NCBI GenBank assembly: GCA_046347045.1
Contig: JAXMGX010000003.1
Span: 1 to 64,000, forward strand
Direction of reading: 5' to 3'
Length of the DNA: 64,000 nt
Origin: ZC4RG30 sp046347045
Lineage (GTDB): Bacteria > Pseudomonadota > Gammaproteobacteria > Steroidobacterales > Steroidobacteraceae
Under the pieces are notes generated by a model. The model did no database searches. It was not told the DNA's origin and was given only the letters and a program-made list of their open reading frames with translations. Position numbers and translations under genes: made by a program. This document shows, piece by piece, positions 36,792 through 45,485 of this stretch. Within the stretch, counting starts at the first letter, position 1. Each line of letters begins with the position of its first letter.

Positions 36792-37765
36792 TGCAGACGC
36801 CGTTCACGCGCCATGCGGGCGTGGCGGTGCCGCTGATCTGCGGCCCGATGTACCCCTGCTCGAATCCGGAACTGATTGCAGCCGTCAGCGAGGCTGGGGG
36901 CCTCGGCGTGGTGCAGCCCATCGCACTCACCTATGTCCACGGCCACGAGCTGCGCGCCGGCCTGCGCTACATCCGCACGCTGACCACGAAGCCGGTGGGA
37001 TTCAACGCGCTGATCGAGGCCAGCAGCCGGGCGTACCTGGCGCGCATGAGCCAGTGGATCGACGTGGCGCTCGAAGAGGGCCTGAGGTTCTTCATCACTT
37101 CTCTGGGCGATCCGCGCTGGGTGTGCGAGCGCGTGCATGCCGCGGGCGGCGTGGTGTACCACGATGTCACCGAGGCGCGCTGGGCGCGCAAGGCCGTCGA
37201 CGGCGGCGCCGACGGGCTGATCGCCGTGAACGCGCGCGCCGGCGGTCATTCGGGCAGCCGCGACGCGGCCGCCCTGCTCGGGGAACTGCGTCCGTTCGGA
37301 CTGCCGGTGGTTGCCGCCGGCGGCATCGGCACGCCGCAGGATTTCGCGGCACATCTGCGCATGGGCTATGTGGCGGCGCAGCTTGGCACGCGATTCATCG
37401 CCACGCCGGAATGCCGCGCCAGCGACGCGTACAAGCAGGCGATTCTGGCTGCGCGGCCCGAGGACATCGTGCATACCGAGCGCTTGACCGGCGTGCCGGT
37501 GGCCGTGATCCGCAATGCCTGGATCGATCGACTGGGGACGCGCGCCGGGCCGTTCGCGCGCTGGATGCTGCACGGCCGGCGCCGCAAGCACTGGATGCGC
37601 GCCATCTACACGCTGCGTTCGATGCATGGACTGCGCGGCTCGCTGGCCTCGGAATCGGGCCGCGGCTACTGGCAGGCGGGCATGTCGGTGGGTGGCATCG
37701 ACTCCATCGTCCCCGCGGGGGAAATCGTGCGCCGCTTCAACGCGGCGCTGGGTGCGGAATCCTAG
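36791..37765 (+). CDS. NAD(P)H-independent nitronate monooxygenase-like flavoprotein
   Basis: 324 residues forming an FMN-binding TIM barrel: GPMYPCSNPELIAAVSEAGG, the NARAGGHSG loop and AAGGIGTPQDF, then LGTRFIATPE. The family oxidises propionate-3-nitronate and other alkyl nitronates with oxygen, or contains enoyl reductases of the FabK type; without the rest of a FabK context, nitronate monooxygenase is preferred. The start ATG is the one overlapping the DUF4442 stop. Its TAG stop shares CTAG with the TAG of the convergent LigB-like gene. Confidence 0.85.
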   Translation: MQTPFTRHAGVAVPLICGPMYPCSNPELIAAVSEAGGLGVVQPIALTYVHGHELRAGLRYIRTLTTKPVGFNALIEASSRAYLARMSQWIDVALEEGLRFFITSLGDPRWVCERVHAAGGVVYHDVTEARWARKAVDGGADGLIAVNARAGGHSGSRDAAALLGELRPFGLPVVAAGGIGTPQDFAAHLRMGYVAAQLGTRFIATPECRASDAYKQAILAARPEDIVHTERLTGVPVAVIRNAWIDRLGTRAGPFARWMLHGRRRKHWMRAIYTLRSMHGLRGSLASESGRGYWQAGMSVGGIDSIVPAGEIVRRFNAALGAES

Positions 37766-38604
37766 CGCACCGGTCGCAGCACGATGTGCCCGACGGCGGT
37801 GTTGGACGCCGGCACATGGTAGAACCGGTGCAGCTCCTCCACCTTCGCCCCCAGCGCGCCGCGCATGATCAACCACATGATGAGCTCGATGCCCTCGGAG
37901 CCGCTCTCGCGCAGGAACTCCAGGCGCGTGATCTTGCGCAGCTCATCGGGCCGGTCCGACAGCTTGTCGAGGAAGGCGTTGTCGAACTCGGGATTTATGA
38001 GACCGGCGCGAGGCCCCTGCAACTGGTGGCTCATGCCACCCGTGCCCCAGATCTGCACATTGAGGTTCGCAGGATAGGACTGCACCGCATCGGCGATCGC
38101 GGCGCCTAGCTGCCAGCAGCGTTCGGCCGAGGGCGTGGGAAACTGCGTCACGTTCACGGCCAGCGGGATCACGCGCACCGGCCATTGCTCCACCTTGCCG
38201 AACATCAGCGACAAGGGCACGGTGAGCCCGTGATCCACGTCGAGGTGGTTCATCAGCGTCATGTCGAACTCGTCGATCACGAGCTGCTCGGCCAGGTGCC
38301 CGGCCAGCACCGGGTCGCCCATCACCGTGGGCACCGGGCGCGGACCCCAGCCTTCATCGGCCGGGGCGAACTCCTCGGCGCAGCCCAGCGCGAAGGTGGG
38401 CACCACATCCAGCATCATCGCGCTGGCGTGGTCGTTGTAGCAGAGGATCACGACATCCGGATCCTCGCGCTTCTCGAATTCCTTCACCCATTCGTAGCCG
38501 TCGAACACCGGCTTCCAGTACGGATCCTGCGAGCGCCCCAGGTCGAAGGCCGCGCCGATGGCCGGCACGTGGCTGGTGGCGATGCCGGAGGTGATGCGCG
38601 CCAT
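37762..38604 (-). CDS. LigB-type class III extradiol dioxygenase catalytic subunit
   Basis: 280 residues. Fe(II) ligands expected from LigB are H12 (TSHVP), H59 (YNDH) and a Glu in SGSEGIE (237 or 240). The acid-base His is H193 (MSHQLQG) and H125 is also conserved. The enzyme opens catechol-type rings beside a hydroxyl pair, as in protocatechuate 4,5-dioxygenase or gallate dioxygenase. The actual substrate cannot be read from the sequence. Its start overlaps the LigA-like stop by one base. Confidence 0.9.
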   Translation of the reverse strand: MARITSGIATSHVPAIGAAFDLGRSQDPYWKPVFDGYEWVKEFEKREDPDVVILCYNDHASAMMLDVVPTFALGCAEEFAPADEGWGPRPVPTVMGDPVLAGHLAEQLVIDEFDMTLMNHLDVDHGLTVPLSLMFGKVEQWPVRVIPLAVNVTQFPTPSAERCWQLGAAIADAVQSYPANLNVQIWGTGGMSHQLQGPRAGLINPEFDNAFLDKLSDRPDELRKITRLEFLRESGSEGIELIMWLIMRGALGAKVEELHRFYHVPASNTAVGHIVLRPVR

Positions 38605-39005
38605 CAGCTCTTCCCCCGGATTGAGCGGTTGCCTTTGATGGGCCGGCCGCCGGAGCGCATCATGGCCGCGTATTCATCGGGCGTCATGCCGGTCATCGAG
38701 CCCACGGCCTTCTGCGTGCTCCAGCCGTCGGTGTTCGAGAGCTTCACCAGGAAGTAGATGTTGCCACCCAGCTCGATGAGCTGGTTGAAGTCGCGGTCGA
38801 GTACCGCCTGCTTCTGCTCGGCGCTCATGCGGAACCGGTCGAGGTAGGCGCGCTCGTCCTGGCGGAAGGCCTCGCGGTTGGCCGGCTCCATCAGCGACAT
38901 GCAGAACTTGTGCAGGTGGTAGGCCTGCCGGCTGCGCATGGCGTTGAAGACCTTGGTGCCGGGGATGTCCTCGAGCTCCTCCAGCGAATACAGCCTGGTG
39001 CGCAT
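38604..39005 (-). CDS. LigA-type small subunit of the extradiol dioxygenase
   Basis: 133 residues matching the protocatechuate 4,5-dioxygenase alpha chain: AYHLHKFCMSLMEPANREAF, VLDRDFNQLIELGGNIYFL and GMTPDEYAAMM. The small subunit caps the active site of LigB. AAGGAGC precedes the ATG. It lies 10 bases after a GNAT-like gene, so the three probably share a transcript. Confidence 0.9.
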   Translation of the reverse strand: MRTRLYSLEELEDIPGTKVFNAMRSRQAYHLHKFCMSLMEPANREAFRQDERAYLDRFRMSAEQKQAVLDRDFNQLIELGGNIYFLVKLSNTDGWSTQKAVGSMTGMTPDEYAAMMRSGGRPIKGNRSIRGKS

Positions 39006-39015
39006 CGATGCTCCT

Positions 39016-40158
39016 TCAGTGTGCCGCGGCCAGTTGCTTGACGAAGGCGCGCCGGCGCTTGTGGTTCACATGCTCGAACTCGTCCCACTGCGACTGTACC
39101 TTGGCGTTGGTGGCCAGTTCAGGGTTGCTTTCGGCCTCGACGGCGCCGGCCCGCCGCATGTGCGGGATGATGTCGTAGAACACCAGTGAATTGACGCCCT
39201 TGTTCTGGTAGTCGCGGCGCACGGCCACCAGCAGGCAGTCGATGACGGGATTGCGGAACTTCAGTGCCTTCAGCAGATGGAACACGCCGAAGGGAAACAG
39301 CTTGCCCTGCGCCTTGCGCAGCGCCTGCGACAGCGAGGGAATGGTCACGCCGAAGCACACCAGCTCATTGGCCTCGTTGACCACCAACACCAGGTAGTTC
39401 AGGTTCAGCATCGGGATGTACAGCTTGGTGTAGTAGTCGATCTGCGCCTGCGTCAGCGGCGTGAAGCCGTAGAGATGACTGTAGCTGTCGTTGAGCAGTT
39501 CGAACAGCTTCTGCACGTAGCCGTCACTGATCAGCTTCTTGCGGCTGGAATACTTCAGGATCCGCAGTTTCTGCTTTTTCAGCACGAGCTGCGCGATGCG
39601 GCTCATGCGCTCCGGAACGGTCTCGGGGATCTTGATCCGGTATTCCACCCAGTCCGCATCCTGCACATAGCCCAGCTTGCCCATGTGGACCGGATAGTAG
39701 GGATGGTTGTAGATCGTGGCCATGGTGCCCATCCGGTCGAATCCCTCGACCAGCATGCCTTCCTGGTCCAGATCGGTGAAGCCCAGCGGCCCGTGGATGG
39801 AATGCATGCCCTTCGACCGCACCCACTCCTCGGCCGCACCGAACAGCGCGCGCGACACTGCCTCGTCGTCGATGAAATCGACGAAGCCGAAGCGGCCGCT
39901 CTGGTTCTTCCAGATCTCGTTGGCGCGGCGATTGACGATGGCGCAGATGCGGCCGACCGGCTTTTCGCCATCGAAGGCCATGAAGCACTGCGCCTCGCAG
40001 AACTCGAAGGCGGGGTTCTTCTTCGGATCGAGCGTGGTCATCTCGTCCATGTACAGCGGCGGCACCGCATAGGGAGAATCGCGGTACAGGTCGATGCGAA
40101 ACTTGACGAACTGGCGCATCTGCGCCGGACCGGACACGGGACGGACGGTGATTGTCAT
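39016..40158 (-). CDS. GNAT-like N-acetyltransferase-fold protein
   Basis: 380 residues. The pattern FMAFDGEKPVGRICAIVNRRAN, then GFVDFIDDEAVSRALF, WVRSKGMHSIHGPLGF and YQNKGVNSLVFYDII marks a large GNAT-fold family found in many environmental bacteria, with no known substrate. The ATG at 40158 is preferred over 40194 because the conserved domain starts there. It is upstream of the LigA/LigB-like genes on the same strand, which hints at acyl transfer linked to aromatic metabolism, but that is a guess. Confidence 0.72.
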   Translation of the reverse strand: MTITVRPVSGPAQMRQFVKFRIDLYRDSPYAVPPLYMDEMTTLDPKKNPAFEFCEAQCFMAFDGEKPVGRICAIVNRRANEIWKNQSGRFGFVDFIDDEAVSRALFGAAEEWVRSKGMHSIHGPLGFTDLDQEGMLVEGFDRMGTMATIYNHPYYPVHMGKLGYVQDADWVEYRIKIPETVPERMSRIAQLVLKKQKLRILKYSSRKKLISDGYVQKLFELLNDSYSHLYGFTPLTQAQIDYYTKLYIPMLNLNYLVLVVNEANELVCFGVTIPSLSQALRKAQGKLFPFGVFHLLKALKFRNPVIDCLLVAVRRDYQNKGVNSLVFYDIIPHMRRAGAVEAESNPELATNAKVQSQWDEFEHVNHKRRRAFVKQLAAAH

Positions 40159-40171
40159 GCGGCGAGCATGA

Positions 40172-40204
40172 AGCACGCGCCCCGGGTTGCGCAAATTACG
40201 TGCT
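40172..40204 (-). terminator. hairpin between DUF1501 and GNAT-like genes
   Basis: AGCACG pairs with CGTGCT and encloses GCGC/GCGC, with no U run. It may end the DUF1800-DUF1501 transcript, or be incidental. Confidence 0.3.
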
Positions 40205-40230
40205 GGACAGCCGGGACGGCCCGTTGCGCC

Positions 40231-41631
40231 TCAGTACAGAAAGCCCAGATTGCGCTGGGTGAAATTGCCGATGCTGGGCGCCACTGCCGCAAGGTCTGCA
40301 TCCGCCACGCCGAACCAGGTGGCCAGGGTCGCGGCGTACTGGTCGGCCGACACCGTCGGGATGAATCGCCCGCCGCCCACATCCTGCGCGCTGCCCACTT
40401 CCAGCAGCGGATAGTCGCCGTAGAGCGCGGCGCCGCGCACCGCGCCGCCGACCACGAGCTGCAGGCCGCCCCACGCGTGATCCGATCCATCGCCATTGGA
40501 AGTGAGCGTGCGGCCGAAATCCGAGTGCGTGAACAGCGTGACGGCCGTGTCCATGCCCATCTCCAGCAACGCGTCGTAGAAGGCCTTGATGGAGTTGCTG
40601 ACGTCGCCGAGCAGACCAGGCTGCAGCGTGACCAGATCGTCGTGGGTGTCGAAGCCGCCGATCTGCACGAAGAATATCTGCCGCGACATCGCGAGCTGGC
40701 TGCGCACCGAGATCATCTTGGCCACGGTGCGCAGCTGCGTGGACAGCGACGACAGCGTGACACCGCTGTCGGGCAGCGCGATGAAGGAACGGGCCTGCGC
40801 CAGCGCGGCATTGACGCTGTCGGAGAACTGCACCGCGCGCTGCTGCACGGTGGCATAGGCGCGCTCGTAGGATGTGTTGGTCGTGGACGCCAGCGTGGCA
40901 TCGATCACCGCCTGGAACGCCTGGCGGCGCGCCAACTGCACGCCGCTGGTCCCGTGGCCGGCGAAGTTCGCGGCGCCCGCCGCACCCATTACGTAAGGGC
41001 GCGCGTTGGTGCCCGCTTCGAACAGCGTCTGGCCCGCCAGCGACACCGCCAGCGGCAACTGCTGCGCGCCGGTCCGCGCCTGCAGCGCATCGGCCACCCG
41101 CCCTCCCCAGCCGGTTTTCAGCAGCGCCCGCCCGCGCAGCGAGTGCCACTGGTCCTGCTGGTCGTTGTGCGAGAAGAGCTGCGGCGGCAGCTCCCAGCCC
41201 GGGGTCTGGTACTGCGCCTTGGTGGTGGGCCGGATCAGCGGACCGATGTTGGCCACCACGGCCGCATGCGCCGCATTGAACAACCCCTGCACGCCGGCCA
41301 TCGACGGATGCATGCCGAAGGTGACGCCATTCGGCGCGCCCGCCTGCACCGACAGCGGCAGCAGCGACGCCTGGGGAATCGCCAAGCCCGAGCCCACGCC
41401 GGCATCTCCGCCGCGCGAGCGCGAATACGCGTTGTATTCGGCAGTGCTGGTGGGCACCACCATGTTCCAGCAATCGTTGCCGCCGGCCAGGAATACACAG
41501 ACCAGTGCCCGGTAGTCATTGAAGCCGCCGACGCCCACGGCCTGCGCCTGCACCGTGCCCGCCGTCCGGCCAAACGCATACGCCAGGCCACCGGCCGCTG
41601 CCGCCTTCATGAATCTGCGTCGCGTGTTCAT
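40231..41631 (-). CDS. Tat-exported DUF1501 protein
   Basis: 466 residues. The N-terminus MNTRRRFMKAAAAGG is a clear Tat signal. Family marks include VCVFLAGGNDCWNMVVP, FGMHPSMAGVQGLF, FFVQIGGFDTHDD and FTHSDFGRTLTSNGDGSDHAWGG (in pieces); the fold is related to sulfatases and alkaline phosphatases. No biochemical role is established. The start overlaps the stop of the DUF1800 gene by 4 bases, the pairing seen across many phyla. Confidence 0.92.
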   Translation of the reverse strand: MNTRRRFMKAAAAGGLAYAFGRTAGTVQAQAVGVGGFNDYRALVCVFLAGGNDCWNMVVPTSTAEYNAYSRSRGGDAGVGSGLAIPQASLLPLSVQAGAPNGVTFGMHPSMAGVQGLFNAAHAAVVANIGPLIRPTTKAQYQTPGWELPPQLFSHNDQQDQWHSLRGRALLKTGWGGRVADALQARTGAQQLPLAVSLAGQTLFEAGTNARPYVMGAAGAANFAGHGTSGVQLARRQAFQAVIDATLASTTNTSYERAYATVQQRAVQFSDSVNAALAQARSFIALPDSGVTLSSLSTQLRTVAKMISVRSQLAMSRQIFFVQIGGFDTHDDLVTLQPGLLGDVSNSIKAFYDALLEMGMDTAVTLFTHSDFGRTLTSNGDGSDHAWGGLQLVVGGAVRGAALYGDYPLLEVGSAQDVGGGRFIPTVSADQYAATLATWFGVADADLAAVAPSIGNFTQRNLGFLY

Positions 41632-43373
41632 CGTTGCAGCATGTATTCCGGTGAGACGGCGATGAGGTAGATGGCGTCGGCCACGCGCGTGTTGGTGTTC
41701 GTGGACCTGTCGACCTGTGCCTTGGCCTGGGCCTTGAGCACCGCCGACATGCTGGCGGCACCGCCCAGCAGCCGCTCGGCCACGCGGTTCACCAGTGCCT
41801 CGGAATCCCCCGCCAGCGCGATCTCCTCGCTGGTGTCGATGAACATGTCATCGGCATTGAGCGACGGCGCCTGCGTGATGGTGCGGGCATTGGCCTGCGT
41901 CCAGAAGTAGTTGGTCACCTGCGTGTTCAGGTATTCGGTGGCGAGCTGCATTTCCGGCGACACCATGCCCTGAGACTGGATTTCGCCCGGCGGCGCGAAG
42001 CCGGGGCTGTAGAAGTTGAACACCGAGGGCGAAAGCCCCGGCCCTTCGCCGAACACGGCGCTGACGCCGCCGGGGAAATTGCGCGCCACGCCGGACTTGC
42101 CGCTGGCGGCGCGCGCGCCATAGGCACGCCAGAACTGGGTCAGGCGCAGCAGCGGCTCCTTCACCTTGCCCGGCGCCACCGGCGGCGTGGCGACCATCGA
42201 TGCCGGCCGCGCTTCGGCGTCGAGCAGAATGGCACGCACCACCGCGGCAAGATTGCCGCGCCGGCCCGCGCCATCATCATTGAATACCTGTGCCACGCGC
42301 TGCACATAGGCCCGCGAGGGATTGCTGGTGACCAGCTTCTGGATGAGTTGCCGGCTGATGAACGGCGCCACGTTGGGGTGCGCGAAAATGTTGTCCAGCG
42401 CATCCTGCAGGTCGCGCTCGCCGGACTGGCCGGCGGGCAGCATCACGCCCGACAGCAGCTTCTTCGTGCCCGTCTCGTGCTGGGGGGCATAGAGCTTCAT
42501 CGGCAGGATCTGGTTGTAGCCGGCCACCGGCGCCTGCTGTGGACGTGCATTGCCGAATGTGCAGTTCGGCAGCGTGGTCTGGCAGGACCAGTTCCAACCG
42601 GTGAACACGCGCGCAAAGCCCTCGATGATCGACTGATCGTAGGTGGGCAGGGGTTGCCCATTGGCATCGAGCCGGGCCGAACCATCCAGGTTCAGCTCCA
42701 CCAGCCCGATGGACATGAGCTGCATGATCTCGCGCGCGTAGTTTTCATCCGGGCGCAGGTTGGTGCCGGCCACGGCCTTCTGGTTGCCCAGCATCGACAG
42801 GTAAACGCCCATCGCCGGATGCAGCGTCACATCCTCGAGCAGCTTGCGGAAATTGCCAAAGGCATCGCGGGCCAGCATGTCGTGGAAATCGGCCGTGGCG
42901 CTGGGCAGGTTCTGCAACGCGCCCACCTGGGACACCACGAAGATCTGCGACAGCGCCCAGGCCACGCGCTGGCGCAACTGGTCGCTGCCATTCAGCGAAT
43001 TGTCGAACCATTTCTCGATGCGCGGTGCATTGAGCGAGGCGATGTTGAAGCCCTGGGGCACGGGATTCGGGTAGGCCGCTTCCACCGCCGGCAGCAGCAG
43101 CGATGCGGACTTGGCGGTCTCCGCATCGATCCAGCGCGTGAGGGCCGTCGTGGAATCGCCCAGCGAGATCAGCCGCGTGGCCTCGGCTTCCGTGGGCCCC
43201 AGCGTCGACTGCGCCAGGAAACGGAAGGCCTCGGCCTTGCTGAGCAGGACCGGCGGGGGTGGCGGTGGAGGCCCGGAACCGCCGGAGCCGCCGGAATCTC
43301 CGCCGCCACAGGCCGCCAGGCCCAGCGCGGCGGCGGCAAGCATCGCTGTCGTGGCGGTAATCCTGGCGCGCAT
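41628..43373 (-). CDS. DUF1800 lipoprotein
   Basis: 581 residues. The lipobox LAAC (C22) is followed by a Gly/Ser/Pro-rich linker with seven consecutive Pro. Then comes the DUF1800 domain: AFRFLAQSTLGPTEAEA, WFDNSLNGSDQLRQRVAWAL, NYAREIMQLMSIGL and LFSGVML-like KKLLSGVMLPAG. It is the usual cotranscribed partner of DUF1501; function unknown, envelope-bound. GGGAGA lies before the ATG at 43373. Confidence 0.92.
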   Translation of the reverse strand: MRARITATTAMLAAAALGLAACGGGDSGGSGGSGPPPPPPPVLLSKAEAFRFLAQSTLGPTEAEATRLISLGDSTTALTRWIDAETAKSASLLLPAVEAAYPNPVPQGFNIASLNAPRIEKWFDNSLNGSDQLRQRVAWALSQIFVVSQVGALQNLPSATADFHDMLARDAFGNFRKLLEDVTLHPAMGVYLSMLGNQKAVAGTNLRPDENYAREIMQLMSIGLVELNLDGSARLDANGQPLPTYDQSIIEGFARVFTGWNWSCQTTLPNCTFGNARPQQAPVAGYNQILPMKLYAPQHETGTKKLLSGVMLPAGQSGERDLQDALDNIFAHPNVAPFISRQLIQKLVTSNPSRAYVQRVAQVFNDDGAGRRGNLAAVVRAILLDAEARPASMVATPPVAPGKVKEPLLRLTQFWRAYGARAASGKSGVARNFPGGVSAVFGEGPGLSPSVFNFYSPGFAPPGEIQSQGMVSPEMQLATEYLNTQVTNYFWTQANARTITQAPSLNADDMFIDTSEEIALAGDSEALVNRVAERLLGGAASMSAVLKAQAKAQVDRSTNTNTRVADAIYLIAVSPEYMLQR

Positions 43374-43470
43374 TATTCTCCCTGTCTGCGTAATGCAACG
43401 CACGACCGGCCTGCCGGTTGACGCTACTATAGACTTCACACAGCAGCCACACATCTACCCGGGCAACATC

Positions 43471-43758
43471 ATGAAGAGACTCACTGGCATTCTGGCATCC
43501 GCGACCTGGCTCCTGGCGGCCTCGCAGGCACAGGCGCAAGTCGGCGTATTGCAGGGCACGGTGGTGGGTGTCACCAATGGCAGCGTGCTGCCGGTGATGA
43601 AGGGCAATGTGAAGGTTGCCGACCTGAAGGTGGAGGAAAACGGCAAGTTCTCCGTTGCGCTGGCCACCGGCGTGTACACGGTGACCTGCCCTAACGGCCA
43701 GACGCCCAAGGTGGCCGTGCTGAACGGCGCCGCCACCGTCAAGATCCACTGCAACTAG
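43471..43758 (+). CDS. small secreted protein with carboxypeptidase-regulatory-like fold
   Basis: 95 residues. After a signal peptide (ASQAQA-QV) come short strands (GVLQGTVVGVTNGSVLPV, KVEENGKFSVALATGVYTVTC) resembling a single prealbumin-like CarboxypepD_reg domain with a likely disulfide (TCP near the end and the final HC). The role is unknown. The ATG at 43471 is the natural start. It diverges from the DUF1800/DUF1501 pair across a 97-base gap that holds a perfect ACCGGC-CT-GCCGGT palindrome at 43405-43418. Confidence 0.65.
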   Translation: MKRLTGILASATWLLAASQAQAQVGVLQGTVVGVTNGSVLPVMKGNVKVADLKVEENGKFSVALATGVYTVTCPNGQTPKVAVLNGAATVKIHCN

Positions 43759-43763
43759 CGCCG

Positions 43764-44732
43764 ATGACGCGTGACAACCCGGGCGGGGAATCCCGCGCGG
43801 AAGTGAAGGCCAAGCGCGACGTCCAGTTCTGGCTGGACGTCGTCATGAAGCTGACCGTGCCGCTGGGCGCCATCGTCGCTGCATGGCTCGCCAACCACTT
43901 CGAGCAGAACCGCGCCAACCTGCAACTGATCAACCAGCGCGAGCAGGCCGAAAGCTCGCTGCGGGCGACCATGTTCGGGCAATTGATCACGCCAATCGCA
44001 GGCCCTGGCGAATCAGGCGCCGAGACCGATCCTGTCCGCTACGCCGTACTGGCCCAGTTGCTGACACTGAATTTCCACGAGCATTTCGAGCTCAGGCCGC
44101 TGCTGCAGGATGCGGACGACCGCCTGTCGAACTACAAGGGCAACGTTGCAGCCGAGGCCATCCTCAAGGCGCGCAGCAACCTGCGGCAGGCGGCCCATCG
44201 TGTTATCCAGCGCCAGATCGCGCAGCTCTGGGACGATCCTGTCGCGCAGTGCACCCCGGCGGCAAACATGGAAACCACCTTCCAGTTCGTCAGCGACGCA
44301 GAGCTGGAAGACAGCTTCAGCCAGTCCGCGGAATCGGCAACGGTGCTGGTCCCAGGCAAGACGCTCAAGACTTTCACCGTCAGTTCACCGGACTGCCGGG
44401 ACAAGCTCTCCATCGTCTTCGACAAACCGGACTTCTCGGCCGAGCGCGTGCACGTGCTGATCACGCCGGCCTCGCCCGCGGCCGGAGACTCCGACTACCG
44501 CTTCGATTTCGACCTGACGTCGTTTGCCTTCCCGTTCACCGACAACGCGCTGCTGCCCAACGAGAACCGCTTCGCGTTCTTCATCAAGGATGTGAGCCAG
44601 CTCGACGATACCGGCGCGTCCAAGATCATGCGCGTGGGCCTGCGCTGGTTCCCGCACAATTACTACCCGCCCACCGAGCGCCCCACCGACTACAAGGAAT
44701 TCCGGCGCGCGCTGGGCAGCACGGGCAAGTAG
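43764..44732 (+). CDS. membrane-anchored protein of unknown function
   Basis: 322 residues with one membrane helix near 23-43, followed by a probable coiled coil (NRANLQLINQREQAESSL) and a soluble domain. The latter has a two-Cys loop and a beta-sandwich-like end (VHVLITPASP, DFDLTSFAFPF, MRVGLRWFPHNYYPP). No recognised family. It starts 5 bases after the small secreted protein, so the two probably share a transcript. Confidence 0.6.
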   Translation: MTRDNPGGESRAEVKAKRDVQFWLDVVMKLTVPLGAIVAAWLANHFEQNRANLQLINQREQAESSLRATMFGQLITPIAGPGESGAETDPVRYAVLAQLLTLNFHEHFELRPLLQDADDRLSNYKGNVAAEAILKARSNLRQAAHRVIQRQIAQLWDDPVAQCTPAANMETTFQFVSDAELEDSFSQSAESATVLVPGKTLKTFTVSSPDCRDKLSIVFDKPDFSAERVHVLITPASPAAGDSDYRFDFDLTSFAFPFTDNALLPNENRFAFFIKDVSQLDDTGASKIMRVGLRWFPHNYYPPTERPTDYKEFRRALGSTGK

Positions 44733-44745
44733 CCGGCGATGAGGG

Positions 44746-45069
44746 TCAGCGGCTGCCGCGCAGCTTCCAGACCTTGCACCAGCCGGCGGATTCCACCAGC
44801 CGGTTGCCGACCAGCGAGCAGGCGCGCTGGCGGGCGGTGCCGAAGGCGATGAAGGCACAGGTGGCGCAGGTCTGGCTGCGCTTGTAGCCGGGGTTGGCTT
44901 TCAGATCCACCTCGCGCGCATTGGCCACATAGCCGATGTTGCGGGCGGCGGGCTCCTTTTCATCGAGCAAGGGCCCTGGCTTGATGGCGGCAGGGGCGCG
45001 ACGGGGCGCAATCAGCGTTGCCAGCAGTCCGATACCGGACAGCACTGCGCGGCGCGAGACTTTCATCAT
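44746..45069 (-). CDS. high-potential iron-sulfur protein (HiPIP), Tat-exported
   Basis: 107 residues. A Tat signal (SRRAVLSGIGLLATL) precedes the HiPIP pattern C68-x2-C71-x12-C84-x13-C98, with the characteristic GWCKVW end. HiPIPs carry a [4Fe-4S]3+/2+ cluster and move electrons in the periplasm, for instance to photosynthetic or terminal oxidases. The ATG at 45069 overlaps the DUF6152 stop (ATGA). It is the last gene of a likely run with DUF6152 and the 252-residue secreted protein. Confidence 0.92.
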   Translation of the reverse strand: MMKVSRRAVLSGIGLLATLIAPRRAPAAIKPGPLLDEKEPAARNIGYVANAREVDLKANPGYKRSQTCATCAFIAFGTARQRACSLVGNRLVESAGWCKVWKLRGSR

Positions 45070-45467
45070 TTCTCGCCCTGCTTTGCGCCAGGCGCGGCAA
45101 TCTGGTCGCCGCCGAGCTTGCGGCCATCGGGCAGCACGGCATGCATGAACGAGCCACCGGGCTGGCCGTCGCGCAGCGGATGCACGGTGATCTCGACCTG
45201 GTCCCCCGCCTTGAAGGTGTTGCGCTTCCAGCCCTGGCGGCCGACGAGGTTGGGACTGCCCGCCTCGATCGACCACTCCACCACCTTGCCGGAAGCATCG
45301 GCGACATTGAGCTGTATCCAGGTGTGCGGATTGCTCCACTGGAATTCCTTGACGGTGCCCTTCAGCACGATTTCCTTCTGGTTGTCGAACATGCTGAAGG
45401 AGTGATGCGCCATCGCCGGCAGTGCGGCGCTGGCGAGCAGCAGGCAGGTGAGCAGTCTTGCTTTCAT
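45066..45467 (-). CDS. DUF6152 periplasmic protein
   Basis: 133 residues. Signal peptide ending PAMA, then AHHSFSMFD at the mature N-terminus, the hallmark of DUF6152. A beta domain follows (VKEFQWSNPHTWIQL, GWKRNTFKAGDQVEITVHPLRDG). The paired His at the new N-terminus could bind copper, as in other amino-terminal His sites, but this is inference. The ATG at 45467 fits the GGAG better than the one at 45473. Confidence 0.85.
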   Translation of the reverse strand: MKARLLTCLLLASAALPAMAHHSFSMFDNQKEIVLKGTVKEFQWSNPHTWIQLNVADASGKVVEWSIEAGSPNLVGRQGWKRNTFKAGDQVEITVHPLRDGQPGGSFMHAVLPDGRKLGGDQIAAPGAKQGEK

Positions 45468-45485
45468 GGGCATTCTCCGCGGAAC

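Noticed and set aside
43418..43433. TTGACG followed by CTACTATAGA before the small secreted protein gene
   Set aside because: The gap between the two elements is only a few bases, so they cannot be one promoter.
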